A stretch of DNA of 64,000 nt from Pipra filicauda (taxonomy: Eukaryota; Chordata; Aves; Passeriformes; Pipridae). Both the position numbers and the translations under genes were made by a program. Shown here piece after piece: positions 10,200-24,459 of this stretch (the stretch's first letter is position 1; the number at the start of each line of letters is the position of its first letter). The stretch covers positions 2,552,001 through 2,616,000 of the forward strand of contig NW_024103874.1 in assembly GCF_003945595.2 (NCBI RefSeq), written 5' to 3'. The notes beneath the pieces are model-generated. The model did not search any database and was not told where the DNA came from. It worked only from the letters and a program-made list of their open reading frames with translations.

Positions 10200-13100
10200 A
10201 TCTAAATTTAAATGGGATTTACTTCGCCTCCCAAGCTCTAGATGTGACAAATTTCAGAACAATGAGCTGTGAACCATTTAGAAGTCAGTGATCAAAATAG
10301 CATTTCTGATGGAAAGATTCCACATTGGACTGTAGCAACAGTAACTATGTTGCAGTAAGGCCAAGCCTAAAAAAGCCACTAAGATATACAAAGAGGGAGA
10401 GCCATTTCTTCACACGTCCTCACACGCAGAGTTCCCCCCCCGGTCCCATGCTGCGTGACAATAAGAAAAGAGTGCTTGAGTCAACAGAAAACTATTTAGT
10501 TGACTATCCCTAAGCTCTTCACATAGCTTGTATTGCTTTAAATATCTTTGCCCCCTGAAAAGTTAAATTCATCCTACATTCTTCTGGGAAGGCTCAGGGC
10601 TAGGGTTCCAGCAGCGTTCCTAAGAGGAGCCTGACAGAACTGGGATGTGTTTGCAGGTACTCCCCCTTCCTCCAGCAAGTGAGAAATCCCAATTATGCAA
10701 GGCAGGGAAAGTTAACATCATTTGGGAGACAAAGGCTTCATAGTACAGCACAACTTAAAACAGACCACAAGTCTGGATTAAGCACCCTCAGCTCCGAAAT
10801 AAAAAATAATACAGAAAGCACCAAATGGCTCTAAGGGATCCTAAGCCTAGGAGTTGGTTTGTTGGTTTTTTTTTTCTTTTTTCTTTTTCTGTGGGAGAAC
10901 ACCAGCTATTCTGCAAAAAAGCAGAAATATAACGAAGTCTTAAAATCAATGAAAGCCTAATAGTCTTTTATCAGACTAAAAGGATTCAAATTCTCCTATG
11001 AAATCAATCAGTCATAAAATTAATCCAGAAAAATTTACACTTTACAAGTGATGGTCTGCGGGATTATACGACCCTGGCAAACACAAGTGTTGTGGTCAAC
11101 GAAAATAAGACTTTCTCTTCCACTCAAAGCTACAGAATCCATCCTGGATCCCATCCATGTAGTGTTGATCTGTGCTGGGATGTTTTAGATGAATGTAGAG
11201 CACAGGTTTCCAAAACTGATACTTGTAAATCCTGATTTAGGGAAAACTGCTGTTTTCAACTTTTCTAATGACGTGAATTTAGCATTATATTTTCCTCTAA
11301 GCACTGTCTGAAGGGGTATGAGGTGCAAACAAATGAAAGATTTTCAGACAGAAAGTAGGTAACGGGTCTCATCTCCTTGGGACTGCACAGAAGTCCTGCC
11401 TCCCTGCAGAGGTGTCAGTGGGTTGGTGAGGAGTAACTGCCAAATACCTTCACCCCACCAATGCAACTCAAACTTCACCAGTTTAGGGGGCACATTTACA
11501 CTAACTTTTATGTACTCTGGCTAATTTCTATTACATTCACATTGTACAAAAATGAGATGCTTTTCTACCCTTCTTTCCCCTAAAAGGAGATGAAACGGAA
11601 CTGGCACCAGCACATTTTGAGAGAAAGTGTGAACTCCACCATTGGTGAATATTAGTAGTTCATTTTGTTTACTGTTGGAACAGAAATACTCGTTAGTCAC
11701 TGCACCTAAACCACTTTATAACTGGCCTAGTCAAAACTGATAAGAAATCAATTCCTTGTGCCAGCTGCATAATTTCATTCACAGTTACACTTCATCTTTT
11801 AAGTAATCTCAAAAGCCCTCAGGCCCTTCCCAGATGCAGAAAGAAGGAAGCCTGTGCTATTCTGTTTTGAGAATACCCTCAACTGCTGGTTCAATTTAAC
11901 ACATGATGGATTTCCATCCAACCTAATTTTTTAGGCTGCCCTTGCAAAGCAGGTACTTTTACTCATAGAACAAAATTAGCTGTTACAATGCAGAATGTCT
12001 GACTTGCACAGCAGATTGCAGAGAAATTTTAAAATTTAATATAAATATTTCTTTACTGCATAATATTTTCTTTCAGATAATGCTGTGTCCAGAATATAGC
12101 CAGTAGTATTTACAGGCTTTTTATCTACTCAATGAGAATTTCTAGTAATCTTGTAATGCAGGATTTTCCTTTCATGAATAGTTCATGTCACACATACCAG
12201 CTTATAAATTTGATCTTTGTCATACAGGCCTTGGCATCTTCCCTGGCTTTTTATAACATGGGAAGAATATGTTCCCTTCTGAAGAATATAAATTGATTAC
12301 TTAATACTTAATTTCAGAGCTATCAATATGCTAAGAGGGAATGTTCCTTCAATTGGAGGCAAAGGTTTTAAGCTTCTTTGGAGCATAAAATATAAAACCC
12401 CAGCATCACATGACTATAATACTGTCCAACAACACACACACAAACCACGAGTTTCCAGTTTTCTGTTGACAGAGAACAGCCATCCACAGTGCTAAAAAAG
12501 CAGTTTCCCCATTAGGTGCCCTAACAAACTTTTCAAACTATTCAAACACAAAGGCATAAATCAAGAAAACAAAGCTTTTGCAAGATGTTACATGTAAGTT
12601 ATACTAAGATGTTAAAGAAAACCATCTGGGCATAAAATGTAAATACAGCCAGCATACAAAAATTAAGAGGAAAATAAAACCAACCACACATTTCAAATAC
12701 CCCAAATACGGAGCTTTTATTCTGTAAGACCACTGATTTTTAACTCCAAACATCCATCTCAAACAAAACATTCATTTTTCAAAGTATCACTGAAGCAGAG
12801 CACTAAGCTTATGCAAGATGCAGCGTTTTCCAACTTTTTTGGATTACTTAAGTTCCTCAAGACTTTATTTATCAGCATCTCTCCAGTGGCAGTTATGAAT
12901 CAGAGCTGGAAAGAAATGAAGACTTCCTACATCACCATGAAAAATATCAGGATCAAACCTAAAGGGTTTGGTTCAGCTCCCTATATTGCTGTATCTGCAG
13001 TTTTTAATGGTAAAGCAACCTGGACATGCTTTATGGACCCAAGAGATTAAGAATAACCCCAAGAGAAAGAAAGAGAAGAAAGCAAATGCCTGGATACATC

Positions 13101-16100
13101 CCCAAAGACAGGGGCCTGCAGGATTGGAGGAAGATCAGAAAATACCTCAAAAGGTACTATAGCTGTACAGCAACTGTTTTTCAGAGGTGTCTGAATCAAC
13201 CAACCAAAAAAAAGCCCTTTTTAAAACCAAGACCCAGAACTTCAGGGGATAAAATCCCCAAACTTTGGATTTTTCATGCTGACTTAGTTCAGATCACTTA
13301 CATAAGCAACATACTTGAGATTTGATTACATAGCTAGATTTTTTGTTTATTTATTTACTTTTAAACAGGATGCTTGCTTGGGTTTAAGTTAGTTTGGGGA
13401 AAGGGAAGCAGGAAGATTTTGAAAACAAACAAATTACTTACAAACAGACAAGTTAAAAAAATAAACCCGTAATCCCAAAGCTCTCCCTGTGTCTAGAGGC
13501 TGGTACCTTTGGATTCTCAGTAAATTCCTATTCTTCCTGAACTGATGTAGTGACTGGGAATGACCACCAGCCTGGAAGCCTTGGCAGAGCCCAGCTCACA
13601 GCTGATGAGACTCAGTTTGTCACTGATTTTGGAGATAATTATCATGATAGGGAATTCTGGCTTAATTTCCTGATTCGAGAAGGGAGTACGTGATCCCCAT
13701 CATAAACCATCCCGTGAGCAGCAAACGATCTCTGAGCAGCATTTACAGCTGAAGTTTAAAATACTCATGTAGTTTGTATACAACAGATGTGAATTTTCAA
13801 ACTGAACAACAGATTTTTCCTAAGAGAAAAGAAGTTGAAACAACAGAGGAAAGCTCTGTGTCCTCTGCTTCTGAGGAATCTACAAGTGAATGATGGTTCT
13901 CCCACAGCTGATGTACTAAGTTTCTTTTTTCCTGATGATCTGTTTTATTCTCTTTTTCCAAATAATTTTTCCTATTCTGCCTTTCATATTTCTAGGAAAT
14001 TACAGCTACATGAGACTTTGCTGATAGGTCTCATGTGGTTTTTTCCCCCCAGATATGATTTTTTCAATTAGTCTTACGTGTTGAAGTTATTGTCCCAGAT
14101 ATTGTATTTACTTGGGCCTTTAGCCTGAAATCTGCATCCATTCTTAATCCATCCTTAGGAGCCCTAATGTATCTTTAGTAGGATCTGAAACCACCAACGT
14201 GTTGGGGTTTTTTCTCCCTCCTCTCCTAGGCCACATAACATGGAACAGCCTGGGCCATATCCTGGATGAGCTGTATTTTTTAGAGGATAGATTAGCTTCT
14301 GGATTTAATTGCACTTGGTTTCAGCATGTTTTGTGTAATAAAGAGGGGCTGCTAGAGGCTGCTCATATTGAACATGTTCTGTATAAAAAGAAGCTACTGT
14401 CAGGTATTTATTTTATCTGATGTCAGGCAAAAGTGTTTCACAGTATTTTCCTGGTTTAGCCAATCTTTTCTAATCATCTGACCTATCACTGCCTTCAGCT
14501 TTCCAACTGTGTAAAACTGTCTTGACCAGAAACAACTAGAATGGAGGGAGTAGGAACTCCTTCTTATGCACATGGATCAAACAATCACATCCTTCTGTTT
14601 TGGCCCTTTAAGTTTATGCTACAAACCTAACATTAAAATAAAATTAAAAAAAAATAGCTTCATCTCATTTTTTCAGGAAGGCCTATGTATCCACATGCTC
14701 TTACAGTCTGTCCTTTAATTCCAAAGAGCATATACTGAAAAAGTTATCATAGAATCATGATGTGAAGTCATGGTGACTGCCAGGATGGCAAGAGCAACAA
14801 AATAAAACAGTGAATAAAAGTTTTCACTGAAAACTGGCAACTAAGTCTGAACCTTATATAGAAAACCTCCAACTTAGAGCAGACTCTTCTTCATAGAAAT
14901 AAACCATGCCATTTTAATTAAATCTTAACATGTTCCTGCCAAGGCATTGCTGTGAACACAAGCAAAAAGCACAGTGGAGGGTCCCAGTGCCTGTTGTGGC
15001 ATTGCCTTGAGTGGGGCTGGACTGGAAAGAAGCAGTTCTTTAGAAACAGTTTGACCTGTGACCCAAGCTTTTCATGAATGACAGTCTTAATGGGTTGAGA
15101 CAGTCTGAAATTACAGGAACTGTTTGCCTGAGAAGAAAAAAAAACCCTTGCCAGAATATCAGGAAAACAATTTTTGGAAAACCAGACAAGAAGCAACAGT
15201 GGCCCTGTGCTATGGAACCAGAACTGTGTAGAGCCAGAGTAGGAGAAATGCATTAATTAACTCTGCATTCAAACCCCTCCCCCCAAACCCATGAAAAATG
15301 GCTTTGGTAGTAAATAATTATGGAGGATTTTCTCCATATGAGAAGCACACTGAGCTTAAACAATGTTATGCCCTTTATCCCACTGTGAACTGCACTATCT
15401 GAACGCTTGGCACAGCTGCTGTCCTTGTGTACACTCACAGTTTGGTAACGGGAACCACAAACATAATACCCCTGAGAACTGTAAATTTGCTGTATTATTT
15501 GTGCTGCTGCCTCATAACTTCTCCTCCTTGATCTTCCTTTCCCTACTTATTTTACTGGCAGTAAAACTCAGATTAATAATGCTATTAATACTTTACTTTC
15601 TCTGCCAGAACTTCTTGGGTGGCCGATTTCCAGCAGTAGAACAATCTTTACTTGCTCACATCTCCTTGCTCTCAGTGCCACCCTTTTTAGCATTTTTTAT
15701 TATATTCTGCAAATTTTAGGCCCCAGTGCATTTTCAGAGCCTGACATATTTGAAGCAAATACATTAAAGCAACAGCTAGTTACAGTTATTAGCAATTCAT
15801 GCAACTTTTTACCAAGCAAATAAAGGTATCTCAATGACACTCCAGCTGGTCAAACACTTCTTGGATTTAGTGAAAAACTGTTCAGTCAAAATGGATAGTC
15901 AATACTTGATTGATATTAATGAGCCTATAATAACTCTCATCATCATTTTTGCAGCTACCCTCTAGTAAGACAGTGATTTTCTGACCATCCCTGTTATGGC
16001 AATGCTGGACATATAAAATCCTTGCCCTTAGATTCTGACCCATCACAAAATGAACACGAGTCCTCTTCATAGATATCACTGGGACAGATAGTCACTACCA

Positions 16101-19100
16101 GTCTGACTTTAACTAGTTTAAAAATTAGGCTAAACTTTGCTGGCAAAATTGCAAATATCAAAAGCAGAAAGTCTGACCCCTTGCTCTCCATTCCTAGACC
16201 GAGAAAAGATAAAACAGTAAAAGGAAAAAATGTCAAAACAACAATAAATTACTTCAGAGCCAGGGATAATAAATTACACGAGGGCCCTTCTATGTGTGAA
16301 ATGCTGTTACTCAAAACTGGAAAGGCATGGAAACAATTGCACTCCAGAGTGAGAGAAGTATGACCACAACTCTTTTGTTCCAGTACAAACATGAACACAC
16401 ACACATGACCCTTGCTAACAGCTGTGGTGCCTTCTGTCTGTCTCGTTAGGTCAGCAAGGTATATCCAAGGCTTCAGAGAACAGCTTGGAGCACCATTGTT
16501 TCTTTGGAAGTGAAAGTCAATAAAAACACTGACAAAGGAATGCAGCCAGACTGTCAGAGTTGTACAAATTCTGCTCCTTCAAGCAATGAAATAGCTCTTT
16601 CAACTTGCCTTATTTTATTAGTTTGCCTCACTTTTCTTTTCAATGCTTGCCACAATGTATCTTCCAGAACATACGAAAAGTAACACTGTAGTAAGAACAT
16701 ATCCCAGATTGTCTCTTTATCCATGCCCACAACAGCACAATCATGGACTGAAAATGTTTGCAGCTGAAGCACAATATCTGGGAAGCTCAAATGACAGTCA
16801 ACTCCACCAAGCAGCCTGGTGCCTTTAAGGAAGCACTCAAGAGGCAAAAAACAGAAGCCAAATCCCAGCCATGCTGTTAGAGGGATATACTTGACCCTTG
16901 GCAAGAGATTAACATCTCTTTTTCTTCCTTTACCCTGTTTCTTTATTCCTTTTCCCTACTTCCCCCATTAAGTCTCCTATCGTATCTATTTTTTTACTTT
17001 TATTTTTTTTATTCCTCCTCCTTTTTCCTTTTATTGTCTTTATAACAGAAAATATACTTCTGTGAAAAGTGAGCTAATTGACTTTCTCTTTTCCCCTTCC
17101 TTTGCCTATTGCTTTTCCTCATTACCTTTCCTATTTGCCCACCAAGCACTGTTGCTTTCCCTGTCCTATTTTGGCTAATGCTCCAGTATTTCCCCCTAGC
17201 AGCCAGGGGAGAACATTCTTTTGGCACCCACTCTTTCCTTATAATCTGATTTACTAACTTGCTTTACCAACCCCAATAAGGAAGGGTGAGATGCAGTTGT
17301 GGTAAATGTGAGAAAGGAAAAGCTCCATCAGCTGCATTCAGAACTTCCATGCAGGTTGTATGGTGACTTACTCTTCCCCTACCTCTCTTCCTATCCTGAT
17401 TTCTATTCCTATTCAGCCACACAGAATGTACATGTATGTACTTAAATGTACTAAATGTACAGAACTCCTGCCATGTCTAAAGTACTGCACTGATATTATT
17501 CCCAGGCTTGTGTTATTAAACTGAATGGGAGGTCAAGACCCTCCAGAATAAGTGCAGCCATGTCAATGAGAACAGATAAATAGATCCAGAATTCCCATGT
17601 TAGATTAGGTTTGTGTTCATCTTGCAACTCCCTCTGTTTACTTTGAAGACCTCTGCCTCTTCTGGAAAGAGCTGTTCCTTTTGAGCCATCGAGGAGGATG
17701 CTGTCAACCCTTCTGCTTCCACCAAAACAGACTAAACACAACATTGCCACGGACACGAATTTCATAACTACGATTGCTTTGGATATCTGTGCCATCTGTT
17801 ACTGACCAACAGCATCTCAAGCTGAAAGCGACTTGGTAGCCTGGATCTGAATGGCATTTATGTCCTTGCCATAAGACAAGCTAGGGCTGGCATGCACACC
17901 TACTGGATATTCAGAATGCACAAAAGTAGCTGTGCACCATCTATGCACTGCAGAAAGGGCTCAGACACAGCACTTACACCTCAGCAATGCATGACCTCCC
18001 TTAACCTCTTTTAGTTAAACCTGCACTAGTTAAACCCCAGACCATGCAGCCTGCACAGATTTTGTGCAGCTGTCACCCCAGATTTCGTGCTGCAGTCCCC
18101 TGATCCCCACAGACAGAGTCTTTCTAGGGACTAGAATGATTTAACCTACTCAGCCTCTGTACCACACCTCAACACTCCCAGAGGACTCACAGATCACTCA
18201 CAACTCTGATGCCCAACTTGGCCTTGTCTTTGTGTTCAGGCATTTGTGTGACTTCATCCCAACAAGGGGCCTGAAGAAAATCTGAAGGATTATAATCTCA
18301 TACCATTGCAAAATATAATATGTTCACAAAACTAGGTTCAGGTTCAACCAAAGCTTAGGAACAAAGCAGGCTGCTCTCAGAGGGCTGGGTGTGAGCAGCA
18401 CTCGCAGTTTATCATGTCACACTGTTTAAATAATACAAGTTCATTTTTCATTTTATTTTCCCTTTACTAGTTCATACAGGCAGACACTTGTTTATTTCTC
18501 TCTGAAAGTCTTTTCTTAGGAAGAGATAAGTTACGTGGAGAGAGGAAAGGTTATATATTCAAACATGGTGTCAAGGTTGTTGCTGGACTGATGAGTCTCA
18601 GCTGTAGATTCTCCCAAAAAAAAAGAAATGGTACCACCTGTATTTGACTTTAAAATTGGATTTACCAAGAAGTTGCAATAGGGAGACATGAACTTCATCA
18701 GTAGCTGGTAACTTCAGCAGAACTTTTCTTTATACTATCCTACAAGGCAGCACCAGAAACATTAATCCCTTACTAATGTTAAGTACAAATTTGAACAGGA
18801 GATTTGTCACAGAATTCAGGTAGTTATGACCAGCCTCTTTGGTTGTTATATAGTTGAATAAATTATTACCACACGGTATTCTCACTGCTGCATGTCCATT
18901 AACAGTGTTGTCCACCTGGGCACATCACACACAACAAATTTGTTATCAATGTGCACATTTTTGCTACTGCACATTTTATTAAGCTTTGTTCCAGGCTGCC
19001 CTTGCTGTGTAACAAGACTGTTGGAAGACACCTGTCTCACCTATGGATTTGTAAATAGATGTTCCTGTCTATGAGTGGTCCAACACAAGGTATTTTAAAC

Positions 19101-22100
19101 TTCTGCAGTCACCTGCATGTCACATCACAAAACCACAAGGAGAAAAAAAATCCCTGAAACTGCTTAACCAGGCAAACAGGAACTGTCACTGCACAAAGAG
19201 GCCAACCATCTCTGCAAAAGCCATGCTCTTAATTAAAACCCAGCAGATGTTGTAGAGCTCCCTTCACAGCCAGCAGGGCTATGAACCACATGATTTGTAG
19301 CACAAGCTTCAGGCTTTTATTCCACACAAGCTGCTGCCTCTCTGCACAAAGGGAGCCGTGAAAAACGGCACCGTGTCAGTGCCCCAGGACACTTCAGGCT
19401 GCTGCTCCATCCAGCTCCTGGAGCACAGCAGTGGCACTGGCAGACACTCACCTCTCCAGCAGCCCAGTGTGCCCCTCCCTGCAGGTTCTGCTCCAGACAG
19501 GACAGTCCATTCAGGGTTTCTGGTCTTCTGGTTTTCCAACAAATGCAAAAAATGTCTCTTCAAAAGCATCCAGGCAGGCTTGAGCTCAGTGCTCTCCAAG
19601 AAGGGGAGCTGCCAAGGAAGTGTTCTCAGAGAAGCACATGAATTCCACCTTTTATATAATAGCCTGAGGGTCAGCCTTAGTCTTCAGGCCATACCTAGTC
19701 TCCAGCCTCCTTCCTCCAGCTTATCTTTACACCTCCCTTTCCTCCCAGCACTACAGACTTCCCCAGCCAGTCACACTTCGACCAAGTGACCACAAGTTTC
19801 CTACCAGTCTGCTGAGGGAGGAAAACCAGGCCAGCACCCAGATCCTTACACATGCACACCACTCCCTCCCTCTTCACATCACCCTCCAGACTGGCTTCTG
19901 TCCAAATTGATTTGTTTTGGTATTCGTGTCTTCCTCCTCCTGCCAGTGCACCTCCAGAAACCAGCTGTCCCTCCCAGGGCTCTGCCTCTCTGCCTTGCTC
20001 ATTTTTAAACGTTTAAAGTTCTGGCAACGCAGTCACCTGAGTTTTTTGCCTCCAGCTTATTTGCTGGCAGACCTCTATCCATTCTTTACAAACACAAGAA
20101 GTGTTCAGATTGATCATATTTTGATATGGAATTCTCTTTGTTCAGTAGCGTGCCCAAACCTGAATAAATGTCAAGGAAAAGAACTGTTTCAAGTAATAAT
20201 TATAGACAATTCTCCTTCTGTAAAATCCTGTTATTTTTACAAAGACAGAGATTGTTTGGATCAAGGAAGGGAGGTCAGGTTCAGATCCTGGGGAGAGTGG
20301 TGTGTAGTGATAATAACACTTAGAATTTTTGCAGCATTCCTTATCCAGAGATCTGAGCTCTGTCTCCAGTATGTTACAACAGCAGGATATGTTATCTTAT
20401 GCAAACTCCTTCCTAAATTTCACAATAGCTGTAACAAGCAGGAATCATTAAATTACTGTGGCTGAAAAACAGCCACAGAGCTCCTTCTTTATTTTGCTTT
20501 TATCTAAATAAAGTGGAATATGGTCAGAACAGAGGCATTTGTTCTCTTCACTGTTTACCAAGTACCTATATTACTCTTAACAGTATATAAATATTAAAGG
20601 AAATAAAAAGAATGAGAAAACAGAAATGGGTATCAGAATTCTCCTCCTTCAAGCAAGTTACCCAATTGCAACCCCTACAAATGCTCAGTTGCCCTTTTAC
20701 TACATCTGGTTCAAAGGCCACTAAAAATGGGATTCTTTGCACTAACATCAAAGGGCTCTGAAAAGGGCTGTCTGTAACAGGAGAGTAGACAAGATTAACT
20801 TCAGCTTTCTGGCTATAGAACTCTAGCAAAAAGTAACAAATAATAATCAGAAGATAAGGTTTTCTGGAGAACCTCCTGATCTCAGCACATTTTTCAAACA
20901 TCAGCCACCACTATGAAGTTGCTTTGTGAGAGTGATGCAGACTGTGTTACTAAACACAGTGTTTGCAGCTTAAGATGATCTTTTCTTTCAATAACACTAA
21001 AGAACACTGTGATTAAGAAGGAAGTAAGAGGGTGAGAAAAGAGATATGAATAGTTTATAAACCAATAGATTGGGGTTCTTTATTTACTATCCCATCTGTA
21101 TTGATCAGGCTTTCCTCTCGGCCTGCTTGAGGCTGTAAGAATAGATATCGGTGCCAAAAAATTCTCCACTGCTGCTGAAACCCTACACTACCTTTTAAAT
21201 ACAGGCTTTATTGCTAGTGTAAATACATCCTAGAAGGCTGGCTTTTAAAGTGGTTTCTCTCAGTAACCAACCTTATTTAAACACATCTGGAACTTCTTTA
21301 TAACTCCTGACTGCTTTGTGTAGTCACCTGTACCATGAAGGTTAAATGCTGTGGAATTACTGCTGGAGTCTCTGATTACTCCACAATCACATAAGGGTAT
21401 GTATAAAGTAGAGATACAAGGGGCAGAGAAACACTAAACAAAACCAAGATTATGTTCCTAATTGAAATGGCAGTCTGGAGTTTTCGCATATAAAATCCGG
21501 AATCGGAGCTTACTTTCCTTAACATCATCTATTTCAGCTGCTCCACATTCCAGGACTCCTTCAGCCTTGACCTCATCCCTAAGATATATTCTCCCTCCAG
21601 TCAATTAGAAGTTCTCAAATATACAATATTTACACCCGGCAACAGGGCAGATCTGCTGATTGTCTTCCTTCAGCTGCCTGGGTGGCCCTAAGAATGAGGA
21701 AGTGTCCCAGGAGTGGGGAATTCCCATTGTCTGTGGAGAGTAGAGCTGGATCTCACAGCACTGCCAGGCTGCTCCTGCACAAGGACAAGGAGTAGGTCAG
21801 AGCTGGGAAGATTAGAAGGCAAAAGGAGAAGGATTAACTCCACCCATTTGTCCAGGGCTCTCAAGATTTATGCAAAGTACCCATCCACAGTAAAGACCTT
21901 GAAAATGAAATAGAAAAAGGAACCTGTGAAGTTAAAACAATTTTAAAGGAAAAGCTGAAAAATACTATGAATTAGGTCTCTTGGCTTCCAATCTCTGCCT
22001 GCTACTTCAATGGCTGCTACTCTTTAACTAAATGAAAACATAATCCTTAGATTTACAAAACCATTTTGCATCACATGCGAGTATCACTGACACTGATACC

Positions 22101-22123
22101 CAGACATATTTTATTACTACCCA
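10200..22123. other. Intergenic DNA with no recognised gene
   Basis: This is mostly single-copy AT-rich sequence between the ERV remnant and the EDN3 upstream region. Several open frames occur by chance. The longest, on the plus strand at 19917-20465, has no domain or splice support. A pyrimidine-rich plus strand runs from about 16912 to 17170. One minus-strand ORF with a signal-peptide-like start (17496-17795) is listed separately. Confidence 0.5.
17496..17795 (-). CDS. Uncertain small ORF with signal-peptide-like N-terminus
   Basis: A 99-codon minus-strand frame has two possible starts, at 17795 and at the internal Met ending at 17765. From the second start the protein begins MKFVSVAMLCLVCFGGSRR, which has the layout of a secretory signal peptide: charged start, hydrophobic core, small residues, then basic. 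A dibasic RR and a basic SRRGRG follow, then a hydrophilic stretch and a second hydrophobic segment (EFWIYLSVLIDMAALI). I do not recognise the family. No splice pattern, CpG island or poly(A) signal marks it as a gene, and frames of this length arise by chance in this window. It is reported only because of the N-terminus. Confidence 0.12.
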   Translation of the reverse strand: MAQISKAIVVMKFVSVAMLCLVCFGGSRRVDSILLDGSKGTALSRRGRGLQSKQRELQDEHKPNLTWEFWIYLSVLIDMAALILEGLDLPFSLITQAWE

Positions 22124-22151
22124 AACAAATAAATTTTAAAATTTATTTGTT
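22124..22151. repeat. 28-bp perfect palindrome, AT-rich
   Basis: Fourteen bases (AACAAATAAATTTT) are followed without a spacer by their exact reverse complement. It could extrude as a cruciform or bind a dimeric AT-preferring factor, but no function is evident. No similar copy was noticed elsewhere in the window. Confidence 0.85.
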
Positions 22152-24459
22152 GCTATTTGCTTAACCAGCATTCTTGTTTTGAGACTGCTGCATTTATGAA
22201 ACAAAAAGTTCTCAAGTCATTAGGTAATGTGTGACACAAATAACTTGCTAATCAATGCAAACGTGAATCAGACCTACAGTATCCAGGAGAATTAATTCCT
22301 TTGATGACAGTCTTTCTTTCTGTACAATCTATGTCTTATCCTCATCTAAAGCTTATATAAGGTCATTTGATCAAACCCTTGCCCTTAATTTCTGAACCCT
22401 GATAGATAATTTCAGAATATATTTTATTACTTCTTTTGTTTGCACAGCACTCGGTATCAGTGCTGATATGGTCTCCCCTGGCTCTTCAGAGATTAAACAG
22501 CATATGGAAGAAAAAGCAGAGCAATGTAGAAGAGGCCTTCACAATCTTGTTCAAAATATAAACCAGTAATTTTTAGGAAAACGTGGTTAAATCAATTCAC
22601 ACACAACGAGACTGGTTTTTTGCTATAATGCCCCTATATGTATGATACAGTTATATATGACTAATTTCTATGATAATTTTGCATTAGTGTTAAAAAAGAC
22701 ACCCTGTTGCAATGAAGAAAATCAAATCCATGAAGCAGAATTTACTCATGTCATTATTACTTGTCACACCCACAACATGTAATCAGTACTTCCTACTCAC
22801 TGCAGAGAGTTCTGTTACACAGTAACAGCACAATAAATCTCTTTTTTTTTTCCAGATAAGTTAAAATGCAATCATTTGTCAAAATCAATCCAACAGCACA
22901 AGAGTACGATATCTAGAACTTCCTGATCTGGAGAAATTGATTTTTCTAGTCGTATAAGAAATGCAAACAACTTCAAATCAATTTTTTCTCTCAGGGATGT
23001 TTTGTCACAATATTTTTTAAAGTAGAGCACCTATGCAACTGTGAAGCCAAACTGTAACTGCTGATGCTTGGAGAGCATGACTTGAACTTACACAAACCCA
23101 CAAACCAGCAAAGCAAACGGTACAAACATTCAGGTCACTGCAGCTACTCTTCCTCAAAGGTAAGTAAGCACTTACTTTCCGAGCTCCAGCATGAACTTCA
23201 CTATAATGCTGACTTCACAAATTTACATGGGCTCTATTTTCCCTTAAATTAGCAACTGCAGTGAAACTTTTTCAAATTAACAGAACTAAAATCTCCTAAG
23301 GTGCTTTCACAATTCCTTTTCAGTGCTTCAGTGCTGTCAGTACCTGAGCAAACTCGTGTGTCCTCATGAGCTGCACTCACTGCAGAGGGTACAAACCTTA
23401 AATCTTGTGTTTTCTACCTGGGTTTTAGAGATAGGGCACGATTAATACTTCTGGCACTTCAATTTTATATTCCAAAATCTTGTAATTTGCACAAATCGTG
23501 TGAAACAAAAGCAATTTAAGTTTCCACAGAGAACTGTGGTCTCAGCAAAACTTGAGAAAATGGAACTTGCTAGCTATTACCCTGCCTGATGATCATCGTG
23601 CTCTTGTTCTTAGCTGGGTAACTACAGCTCTCACACAAAACTCTCAATCTGCAGAGATTGACAGAAGGCAAGGTTTGATAACTGACAAAACATGGCATCT
23701 TAATGAGGCTTTTTTTTTTTTTGCAAGTGTTACTGGATAGTCCACACCAGAAGCTGGAATTGGGGGCAGGGCTGGAGAAGAATGTGAGGCAGTAGAGAAC
23801 AGGGATAACGTAACCTGGGTGATCCTGCAACTACTTTGCTACACACAAACCACATTTTAGTGAATATGTCAAATTGGTGTGATACACGAAAGAAATCTTG
23901 GCTGAGTTCTTTCTCTTAGTACTGAAATATTCTTAAATGAAACATTGTGTTTTGATTTAAAATATCCACAATTAAATTTGTGACATTTTTCCATGTGCTG
24001 TCTATAACATATGTTTCCTATAACAGGACATACTACACATACTACTGTAAAAAAAGATAGAGCCAACTCCCTTAAACCCTTACCTATTATCACCTAAGAG
24101 CTGATATTACAATAGAAAATGGGGCCACATGCAGGAGTGTTTTTCTAGGCCCAACTATCAGGTATTTCACACAATATGAAATCCCCTTTTGCCTTTAGTG
24201 TTACACTCTAGGTAGGTTTGTCCACAAACAGGTGCTCATAAGTAACTGGAGAAACGAAAGTATTAATTAATTGCTGACTTAATTTCGCCTGGGGAATCAC
24301 TGGCAGAGTCTTGGGGAGAAAATAAGCCCCAAACAATTTCAAAAGACGTAGCCCAGCTTTGAGTCAAAACGCTGCGTTTCCATCGCACAAGCGATTCCTC
24401 CTGGAATTAGACATGGAGCAAGAGGATCAGATCATTGACAAGCGAGGAACCAGGAGCAG
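22152..24459. other. EDN3 upstream region, no gene recognised
   Basis: AT-rich upstream flank. T and A runs (for example 22841-22853 and 23709-23722) are the only simple repeats. Enhancers may lie here, but none can be named from sequence alone. Confidence 0.4.

Noticed and set aside
19917..20465. 182-codon plus-strand frame, the longest outside the GC-rich regions
   Set aside because: No recognised domain, no promoter or splice pattern, and a low-information composition. Frames of this size are expected occasionally in 64 kb.
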